This document shows positions 56,712-64,000 of a DNA stretch of 64,000 bases, one piece after another. Numbering within the stretch: position 1 is the first letter of the stretch; each line of letters starts with the position of its first letter. Location of the stretch: the NCBI GenBank assembly GCA_021292105.1, contig CM037862.1, forward strand, positions 34,561,770-34,625,769, in the 5' to 3' direction. The translations under genes and the position numbers were made by a program. This DNA comes from Anadara kagoshimensis. Lineage: Eukaryota; Mollusca; Bivalvia; Arcoida; Arcidae. The notes beneath the pieces were generated by a model that did no database searches, had not been told where the DNA came from, and saw only the letters and a list, made by a program, of their open reading frames with translations.

Positions 56712-58893
56712 TCATTGGATCTTTATATTGTGACACATACATGTTTGCGTCGTGTCCCGGTTGTGATATGTAACTAATTGTGTTCGGTTCTTGTTGTATG
56801 TAACTATTTGTAGTAGATTGGGAGATCGAACCCTGATATGACGTCGTCACAACTTGATTTGCATTTCTATTTCTGTTTCGCATCCTAACCAAAAATACCA
56901 GTGCCAATGTCACCAGACCAGCCAATCCAAAGATTAACGGCACAACCAACAGTGTATAGTCGAATGAACCTGAAACAAGAGCATGACGTAAGACGCAAAC
57001 AAAACTTATAAAAGTGACAGTTATTTTATTTGGGGCGTTTTATCATATATTTAAATATACTAAAATATTTAGTTTTTTAATATGCGATACTAATTTAAGC
57101 TACGAATCAATATCGCACCCAAATATCTCGCCTCTTCTCGAATTTATTTTAACATATTCATTATCTGTTAAGCTGTTTGAAAATTTTATTAGACATATAC
57201 ATGTGTGATGAAAAATTTCGTAATTACCATATATCCAAAGATTTTAATATTGTGATAAAAATAAAAAGTATGGTAAAACAAATATAACACGCAATAATAG
57301 CACTCGACTAAAGTCCTCTATCTCATAATAGAGTCTCGGACCGATATCGCATGTGATCTGGATTTTACCATTCTATCATAGGTGCTCAGGAAATGGATTT
57401 TAAACATTTAAAAAAATATAGCGTATCACATATATAAAAAGATAGTAAAAGTTGGTCACTTCAGATTTTTAAAATTTCAATCGGCTAGGGAATTCCCCTA
57501 CAAAAAATTATATAAATCAGATCGATCCGTTAAAAACCGCTCTCTATATGAAACATGCATAAATCATAGAGAAAAAAGAGTGCCATTCCATATTGAGGCA
57601 GCTTTGGAGAACGCTCTCGAAGTTCAATGTGATCTAAACATCTCAAATCGCCAGCTTACGTATTACATTACTTCCGGTTTCTTCTACCGTTCCATAAGAG
57701 CACGCATTGATATGAGTGAAATAATCTCGAGTAAGGTATAGTTCCTACTCTGCCAATGGTTGTAAGGTTTTGTAATTTACAAATCTATCCTCATACTAGT
57801 AATCTTGTCTGGGGCCGACATCCAGTAATTTTGTTAAAAATTTAAATTTAAAATTACCTTCTGCTTTTCCCCTCGTAAATTGGGGGGAAATTAAAGTTCT
57901 GAAATGCAGCAATCTGCATAATGGCATGCTTACAATAGCTTAGGATCCTAATCGCAAAGATGTTATATTCTGACAATATCTTAACATTTTGTTGGTAAGG
58001 ACAACTAGATTTAATTTGCTTATATATCACTTGATTTTAGACATTTTAGAGGTCAAATTGGAAAAAATTTAGTCATTTTCCCAAGGGGAAAGTACCTTTA
58101 TTTGGTAGTTACTTAGGCATACAAAATGACTGCATCCGACTTTTTCATTTATATTTTACTCCGTGTTTCAAACGGAGTCCGTGAGGTGACATGCGTGAAA
58201 AAAAAACCAAAAAACAAAAAACAAAAAAAACAAAAAAAACATTTTCATAATATCGAAAAAGTATTTTGTACATTGTATATTAGCAATAGTTACTTTGTAT
58301 TTTTGAAATTCTGGACTGGGGCCAAATATACGAAGTAACTTTTGCGAATATACGAAAAAATATTGCGAATATTCGAATAGCTATAGGAAATATACGAAAT
58401 AGTATTTTAAAATTTCCAAATACTATTTCGAAGATACGATTTTTAACATGTGTCACCTAATTTTATAACTGGTCCTGCAATTTTAAGACTTGTTATAAAC
58501 ATACCATCGTAAACTTCACCCAATGAAATCTCCAGTACAAAGCTAGAATAGTTGTATGATTTTGTACGCGGTTCTTTCGTGATCAATTGTATCCGCACCC
58601 GTTCCCCAACCTCTGAACACCTTTTCTTCAATGGTACGTTGTCACAGCTGTAATTCTGTGAAAGTGAAATAAAATATCAGGTTAAGTTGTAGCAATATGT
58701 AAATAAAAATGGTGTAGGTTACAGGTCAAGGTTATGAAATATCCACTGCGTATTTAAAGGTCAAGGTTATGTTACAATAAACTGCAAGACATACTTCACA
58801 TGGATAAAACATATCATTAATTTTACGTTAGGGTATGAATAACACCCGTTACCATTTATAACGAACCTGTATTGCATTAAAAAATAAATTTCT

Positions 58894-58938
<45 letters not shown>

Positions 58939-60453
58939 GTAACACTTCATTGCATGTGTATACCATATTAACATCCGTTTCCATTGGCTTTCATTTATTC
59001 ATGCCAACTTGCAAACTCCAGTAAGCAAAATCTCTTTCTCAATCTACGGTCTACCAGGGTCGATCACGATCCCGGCATAGCGATGAGAAGCCTTTCGATT
59101 TGAATGTTAGTGACTTAACCATTCGGGCAATCGCGGCCTGGTCACAAAAATGAACAACTGCATGTTAAATGTGGAGGGCTTATATGCCAACTTACCTTCG
59201 ATAAGTAGTTCAGTATAACATTACAATCATTAATGTTGAATTCTGTGACCATTACACAAACTAAGTTGTCCTCGTTATAAAAGCTGACGTCACAGCTATC
59301 AGGAGGATCGTCATCCCCGTATTTAACGTGATATGTGTTATCATCGCTAACACTAAACTCACGGCCATTAATGGAATAGCAATCATTAACAAAGTATATC
59401 GCTGAAAAAAAGAAATAATGGAAATATTGGAGTTCATAAAGTAGACTCTCTCTCTCTCTTCTCGGCCGGATGGTCTAAAGCGCACCAAAGCGGATCAAAG
59501 CATATCTCACCGGTTATATTCGAACCCCCTCGGGGCAGATCCTAGTGTTAAAACGTTTGTAAGTTCACTTGCCGAAGGTCGTTGTTTATCTCCTGGCATT
59601 CCGGTTTTCTCAATCATCCTAGAACTGACCGAAGTGTTAATGGAAGAATCGATCTTGACTTTTAAGATCCCAGTATGTCGGTCTTAAAAGAATTAAATAA
59701 TAATAACTATGAATAAAATAAGACGAATCTGTCCTTAACCAAGAGCCTTATTTTGTTGATGGGATATGATTAATTAGACTGACACGTGATTATCAATTCT
59801 ACATAACCTGGACATATTTCCGTCATTACCGATTATGTATATACCAAGTTATCATATAAATGAGTTATACAAAAACCGAGGGAATCTGATCTTTTTTCAC
59901 TAGTTTTAAATGTTTCTATTTTCACTTACATAACAAAGAATTTTTTGCCTTGCAATGAAAAATATGGAGTCTTGAGGTTGACAATGTACATTTGTATCCC
60001 TGATGTGGCCAAATTGGTAGAATATTTGTTTCGTAATTGTGAGGTTGAGGGTTTGATTCCTGTCCTGATTTATTATTCTAAGAGTGCAAAAAATAACTTT
60101 AATTCTTCCGTTAAAACCCTCAGCATTAAGAAACTGAAAACAAAAATTTATAAACCTTCAAATACTTTGTCATGATGAAGTGCGAAAAACTGAACATTTC
60201 CACATGCGCATTGTACATACACGCCACTGCAATTTCACTTTAAATTTAAACTTGTGTCGTATCGATGATATGTATAGTCTTATATTATTGCATGTACATG
60301 TAATCATATCTCAAAGTAAATAAATAATTAAATAAATAGATACATGTAAATAAATAGATAAATAAATAAAATGATGTAAATACCTGTACGGAAAAATAAG
60401 CCACACTCGACCACTAGTACCAAAGTTAACACAACATAAACAATGTTGAACAT
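56620..60453 (-). CDS. Single-pass membrane protein with six-cysteine ectodomain and Gln-rich tail, 258 aa (four exons)
   Basis: Exons on the minus strand: 60453-60384, 59401-59196, 58655-58505 and 56969-56620. All introns are GT-AG, phases 1-0-1. Residues 1-18 are a signal peptide (MFNIVYVVLTLVLVVECG). The ectodomain (about 24-146) has cysteines at 31, 60, 72, 83, 96 and 105, with NTYHVKYGDDDPPDSC and YSSFVLEISLGEV. One membrane helix (149-170, LLVVPLIFGLAGLVTLALVF) is followed by RMRNRNRN. The tail has Tyr-Gln/Ser motifs and ends in a glutamine tract (about 233-258). An in-frame TAA lies 9 nt upstream of the start. Cysteine spacing, the DPP-x-x-C segment, intron phases and a third exon of 151 nt match the plus-strand gene at 46217-50299, so the two are paralogs. 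The tail is unrelated and lacks the extra 3' exon and PPxY. Function unknown; a surface receptor or adhesion role is inference. Confidence 0.85.
57412..57738 (+). other. Orphan open reading frame without an ATG start, in intron 3 of the Gln-tail gene
   Basis: A 108-codon stretch is open on the plus strand, bounded by TAA at 57409 and TAG at 57736. The second half looks protein-like and is GC-richer than the flanks: REKRVPFHIEAALENALEVQ, CDLNISNRQLTYYITSGFFY, RSIRARIDMSEIISS. A possible acceptor (ATCGGCTAG before 57489) and a possible donor (GTAAGG or AAG|GTATAG near 57726-57733) would make it an internal exon. I do not recognise the family. It could be an exon of a nested gene, a fragment of a mobile-element protein or a retro-inserted pseudogene piece. 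Confidence 0.35.
57739..58442. other. Intron 3 remainder, nothing recognised
   Basis: AT-rich; an A-rich stretch near 58200-58240 and ATACGAAATA-type short repeats near 58320-58440. No other feature. Confidence 0.4.
58896..58936 (+). repeat. (GA)n microsatellite in intron 2 of the Gln-tail gene
   Basis: About twenty GA units. Confidence 0.97.
59053..59145 (-). repeat. tRNA-derived SINE head, minus strand
   Basis: Reverse reading: GGCCGCGATTGCCCGAATGG + TTAAGTCACTAACATTC (box A with anticodon arm) and GGGATCGTGATCGACCC (box-B region). Located in intron 2 of the Gln-tail gene. Not a functional tRNA: the arms are incomplete. Confidence 0.65.
59460..59690 (+). repeat. tRNA-derived SINE, plus strand, in intron 1 of the Gln-tail gene
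   Basis: CTCGGCCGGATGGTCTAAAG + CGC (box A), GGTTATATTCGAACCCCC (box B), then GTTCACTTGCCGAAGGTCGT, ATTCCGGTTTTCTCAATC, CTTAAAAGAATTAAATAATA-type tail. It lies immediately upstream of the gene's exon 2. Confidence 0.75.
59997..60075 (+). repeat. tRNA-like SINE head, plus strand, in intron 1 of the Gln-tail gene
   Basis: GATGTGGCCAAATTGGTAGA + ATATTTGTTTCGTAATTGTG (box A through anticodon arm) and GAGGGTTTGATTCCTGTC (box B). Mismatched acceptor stem, so a tRNA-derived repeat rather than a gene. Confidence 0.6.
60318..60372 (+). repeat. Imperfect (AAAT)n / TAGATA tract
   Basis: AAATAAATAATTAAATAAAT then AGATACATGTAAATAAATAG and further AAAT units. It lies 12 bp inside intron 1, next to the donor of exon 1 of the Gln-tail gene. 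Confidence 0.9.
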
Positions 60454-60522
60454 TGTCCTTTATAACCAAGAATGATGCAACTGAAAAAGACAATTATATT
60501 TTTGAACAACGATCAGTGCAAG

Positions 60523-60738
60523 ACCGGTTTCACAATCATTCTTTAACTAACCTTTTCCTTAACTTAAATTTGACAAATTTCAAGTCTTGTTAATTTTTAA
60601 GATATGCAGGAATTTAAGGTGTCATTTTACAGATCGGTTCTAGATTAAAACATTTGCATTTAGTTTTGACAAAACATTTCATCAGTAGTTCTAACTTGCT
60701 AATTTTTCTTAGCTAAAAAATGATAGTGAAACTTGGGG
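60523..60738. repeat. Foldback element, family D copy 2
   Basis: ACCGGTTTCACAATCATTCT + TTAACTAA (left) and TTAGCTAAAAAATGATAGTG + AAACTTGGGGG (right) are imperfect inverted repeats. It lies just upstream of the Gln-tail gene's start, in its putative promoter region. Confidence 0.7.
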
Positions 60739-60984
60739 GCAGTCTATAAAAAAATCGTATAAATCTACCAGAAGCAAAAACCAAAATTAAGGCGTTGTTG
60801 TCGCTCAAAATTATGTCAGTCAAGATTTCAGAATTATTTCACTTTCTCTCACTAGGGATTCCGCCGAGTAGGATTCGAAGTTAAGTGTTGAGAGTTTAAG
60901 AAAACCTTATTTCTATAATTGTTTTTGTTGCATAACAGATCTGGAAAACAGTTACTTTGCTAATTTTATTAGACATCAAATTAA

Positions 60985-61515
60985 TATAAGCTATGCTTTT
61001 TACTTCAAACACTTAACCAAAATTTGTTAGAAAAATATGGTGAAAAGGGTAAAATTGTTGTATTTGGTGATTTAAATAGTCGCACTGCTAGTTTGGATGA
61101 TTTTATTTCAGCTGATGCGGTACATAACTCAGTCGACAAACACGTGTCATGTTTATTTACTTATGCTAATGACATTCCTTTACCTGGTCGCACCAATCCG
61201 GACAAAATTACTAATACATATGGATCGAAGCTTTTAAAATTATGCAAATCAACTGGTATTCGAATATTGAATGGAAGACATCCCAAAAAGATGGACAATG
61301 ACTTTACGTACAACGGCTCGCGTGGATACAGTGTGATTGATTACGTTTTAACAACGCCGGACATGTTTGAATGTATACGCGACTTCATTGTGTCAAATTT
61401 CAATCAATACAGTGACCACGCCCAGTGCACGCATGTATCGCTACCCGATTGGATAATCAACCAGCTAGTGACATTGACATTGACCGCAATCATTATAAAC
61501 CACGTGTCTCCATGA
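60985..61515 (+). pseudogene. LINE endonuclease domain, C-terminal half
   Basis: The frame shows KIVVFGDLNSRT (catalytic D and N of the endonuclease/exonuclease/phosphatase fold), FTYNGSRGYSVIDYVLTT (the S-x-I-D motif) and NQYSDHAQ (terminal SDH catalytic histidine). The N-terminal catalytic residues are missing because of the 5' truncation. The reading in this frame is real only to about 61440. Beyond it a one-base shift moves the protein into the frame of the next part, so residues read from 61460 to 61515 are spurious. Confidence 0.85.
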
Positions 61516-62738
61516 GATGGAAAGAAGAAAATAATCAGGAATACACGAATTCCTTATTACACCATATTGATGAACTTAATGATTTTATCAATAAAGCAGA
61601 TTTTTCTGATCAATATAACACAGACATAAGTGTCAATAACTTTAATGAAATTTTAAAAAGTGCATTTAGACCATATTGTGATATATACAAGCCGAATTCA
61701 AGGGAACCGGGGTATAAATCTGATACACGTAAACACATCACTGATGACAAACCATGGTTTAACAAACACTGCAAAAGTGCACATCACAAATACTTACATT
61801 CACTCTCGGAATTCAACAAAAATAAAAATAAATCAACTCACGAACAATTACTTAGGGACAAAAGGGAATATAAATTATTGGAAAATAAACTTAAGCGTAC
61901 TTACTTGAAACAAGAAGGAAACATGCTATCCAGTCTACGTATACATAATCCGAAAAAGTTTTTCTCTATATTTTCACGACCAAAAATGCGGGCTAATCAA
62001 ATTTCATTGGATGAATTCGAAAAACATTTCAGCGACCTTTTCAATAACAACACATCTACAGACCGTAAACATAGTGACCCAGGATTAGATTTTTTACCAG
62101 ACTTCGAGGAACTGGATAACCCTATAACACCAGCAGAAATAGAAAAATGTATTAAATCATTAAAGAGGGGGAAAAGCTGTGGGGAAGATGAAATTTTAAA
62201 TGAATTTTTTATTGAATCTAAGTCCATTTTATTACCTTATTTAACTTTTATTTTTAACAATATATTTGATTCTGGTATATTCCCATCAGCATGGTCTTCA
62301 GTCGTAATCGTACCTATATTTAAAAAAGGTCAACAGAATGATCCTAATAATTATCGGGGTATTAGTCTAATTAGTCATTTTTGTAAGCTTTTTACTAGTA
62401 TTCTTAATAATCGTCTGCTAGCATGGGCAGATAATTATGATATACTGACGGATGCACAGTTTGGTTTCCGTCCAGGTTTGGGTACACGTGATGCAATTTT
62501 TGCACTTCACTCCATCATTACTAATTCATTGTTAAACAAAAATAGGTTGTACTGTTGCTTTATAGATTTTTGTCGTGCATTTGATTCTATTAATAGACCA
62601 TATTTATTTTACAAAATTTCGAAACTTGGTATCAAAGGCAAACTATTATCGCTTATAAAATCAATGTATAACAATGTTAAATCTTGTGTTACTGTAGACG
62701 GTTTTTATTCACAACATTTTAGAAACAATATTGGTTAA
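61425..62738 (+). pseudogene. LINE linker and N-terminal half of reverse transcriptase
   Basis: The true reading starts within about 61440 (RLDNQPASD...) after the frameshift; the apparent start codon is not biological. A linker of about 200 residues leads into KSLKRGKSCGEDEILNEFF and VVIVPIFKKGQQNDPNNYRG + ISLIS (RT0-RT1 region). Then come DAQFGFRPGLGTRDA (RT2a) and CCFIDFCRAFDSINRPYLF (catalytic motif A, F-x-D). The frame is cut by TAA at 62736-62738, immediately before MQGEVISPILFSLY. Family members carry a sense codon there, so this is a nonsense mutation. Confidence 0.88.
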
Positions 62739-63866
62739 ATGCAAGGGGAGGTAATCTCTCCTATATTATTTTCATTGTATGTTAACGACTTTGAAGTTAA
62801 TTTTTTAAAAAACACTGAATGTTGTTATGAACTACAGGATTTGTCCTTATTTTTGTTAATGTATGCAGACGATTTAGTTTTATTTTCCGAATCACAAGAG
62901 GGTCTACAAAACATGTTAAATGCTTTATATAAATATTCTGAAGAATGGGATTTGAAGGTTAATTTAAGTAAAACTAAAATTGTTATATTTCGTAATGGTG
63001 GTTATGTTAAAGAGTATGAAAAATGGTTTTATTGTAATAATGAAATAGAAATTGTTAATCAGTTTAATTATTTGGGTTTTCTTTTGAATTACAATGGTAA
63101 ATTTCATGTAACACAACAACAGTTTGCATCACAAGGTAGAAAAGCAATGTATTCTCTTAAGAGTAAAACTAAAGATTTATTTTTAAATACTGAAACCATG
63201 TTATCATTATTTGACACTTATGTGTCTAGTGTACTACTATATTCTTGTGAAGTTTATGCAATGCACGAAGGGAAATTTTTAGAACAGGTTCATTTAGATT
63301 TTTGTAAAAATGTTTTAGGTGTGAAAAGTTCGACAACTAATGCTATGATTTATATTGAATTAGGCAGATTACCACTACAAGTTACTAGGAAAATTCGTAT
63401 GTTTAAATATTGGTTTAATCTTCTAAATTCTAAAAATTGTATATTATTAAATTGTTATAATGTTTTACTAAGGTTGGGTCATAAGCACATTTCAAATAAA
63501 TTTATATGGACAAATTTTATAAAGAAGGAGCTTGAGTCTCTTGGTCTTGGCCACATTTGGTATAATCAAAATATAATTAACGTCGATGTTGCTCTGTGTG
63601 AGATTAGACAAAGGCTTGAAGATACTTGTAAACAACATTTATACTCCATGTTAGAAACCTCTACAAAGTCTTTAATATATAGATTTTTAACTGACAATTT
63701 TACTTTACAATATTATTTATGTAAGCCTATTCCAAGTCATTACAAAAAAATCTTGTCTAAATTCAGGTTATCTTCTCATTGTTTATCCATTGAAACAGGT
63801 CGTTATAATAACAAAAAACGAAATGAAAGATGTTGTATATTTTGTAACGGTGTTATTGAAGATGAA
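62739..63866 (+). pseudogene. LINE reverse transcriptase C-terminal half and C-terminal domain
   Basis: Same frame as the preceding segment, directly after its stop. QGEVISPILFSLYVNDFE is RT motif B. LLMYADDLVLFSES is motif C with catalytic YADD. KVNLSKTKIVIFRNGG and NYLGFLLNYNGKF complete the palm and thumb. A C-terminal region follows, with RCCIFCNGVIEDE near 63830-63866 (Cys part of a C-C-H-C zinc-type motif). The expected histidine and second cysteine are found one frame over (HFILECKTY), which places a one-base deletion at about 63866. The uncorrected frame stays open to the window edge. Confidence 0.88.
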
Positions 63867-64000
63867 ATCACTTTATTTTGGAGTGTAAAACATATACCAA
63901 TATTAGAAAACAATTTATTAAACCATACTACTGGGTCAAACCAAGCATGTACAAACTTATACAGTTGCTCAGCATCAACAATGTCAAACAATTATGCAAT

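Larger units (their letters stand above)
60985..64000 (+). mobile_element. 5'-truncated APE-type non-LTR retrotransposon (LINE), inactive
   Basis: Element body in sense orientation: endonuclease C-terminal half (about 60985-61440), reverse transcriptase (61425-62738 continuing 62739-63000) and C-terminal region to beyond the window edge. Upstream coding sequence stops near 60985 (in-frame TAA at 60982), so the 5' part of the endonuclease and any ORF1 are absent, as is usual for LINE insertions. Three lesions are visible: a frameshift near 61430-61460, a stop at 62736-62738 and a frameshift near 63866. The 3' end is outside the window. Domain order endonuclease-RT without a visible RNase H points to the broad jockey/CR1-like group; the exact clade needs a phylogeny. 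Confidence 0.88.

Noticed and set aside
56436-56777. 113-codon plus-strand frame rich in Val/Ala
   Set aside because: It is the complement of the glutamine-repeat minisatellite and the Gln-tail exon.
59261-59488. 75-codon minus-strand frame
   Set aside because: It is an out-of-frame reading of exon 2 of the Gln-tail gene; the correct frame retains the conserved cysteines.
1-64000. CRISPR arrays, bacterial operons, Shine-Dalgarno sites and rho-independent terminators
   Set aside because: Introns, SINEs, LINEs and Penelope-like elements show this is animal nuclear DNA; the direct repeats present lack regular spacers.

Overview
The window is AT-rich, intron-bearing animal DNA dominated by interspersed repeats. 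Several things point to a lophotrochozoan, most likely a bivalve mollusc: a Penelope-like reverse transcriptase of a type I associate with bivalve genomes, tRNA-derived SINEs ending in a block that reads (reverse strand) GGTGTTTAACGTCCCAGTC, an APE-type LINE, many foldback elements and large CT, TA and poly(A) tracts. No species can be named. Most short open frames are chance or repeat-derived; real coding sequence lies in short exons with canonical GT-AG splice sites.

Layout. 1-15,800 is non-coding. It holds a degenerate composite tandem array (about 3.7-7.0 kb) built partly from Penelope-like 3' ends, two recent tandem duplications (123 bp and 244 bp units) and several inverted-repeat elements. 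16,755-19,735 holds a 5'-truncated, mutated Penelope-like element (17,474-19,284) with a candidate 16-bp target duplication, sitting between two diverged copies of a 400-bp segment. Its 3' terminus recurs about twenty times, in both orientations, across the window. 19,800-40,000 is mostly repeats: minisatellites, a dead LINE tail at 27,827-28,324, a 567-bp foldback element and tRNA-derived SINE pieces. It also has one candidate small membrane-protein exon at 25,434-25,592.

Genes. 40,456-41,784 (+) is a two-exon ninjurin gene (134 aa). 46,217-50,299 (+) and 60,453-56,620 (-) are two convergent genes for single-pass, type I membrane proteins (297 and 258 aa) that I assembled from five and four exons. 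They are paralogs: all six ectodomain cysteines match, intron phases are 1-0-1, and the third exon is exactly 151 nt in both. Their cytoplasmic tails differ: one is proline/glutamine-rich and ends in a PPxY motif, the other ends in a glutamine tract cut off by a stop codon inside a 51-bp minisatellite. I do not recognise the ectodomain family. Signal peptide, disulfide-type ectodomain, one membrane helix and adaptor-type tail suggest small cell-surface receptors or adhesion proteins. Ninjurin is also a membrane protein, but nothing in the sequence shows the genes act together.

The 50.3-56.6 kb gap between the paralogs contains a 1,317-bp non-autonomous hAT-like element with an exact 8-bp target duplication, plus several foldback elements. 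The right edge (60,985-64,000, continuing past the window) is a 5'-truncated APE-type LINE with only three visible lesions.
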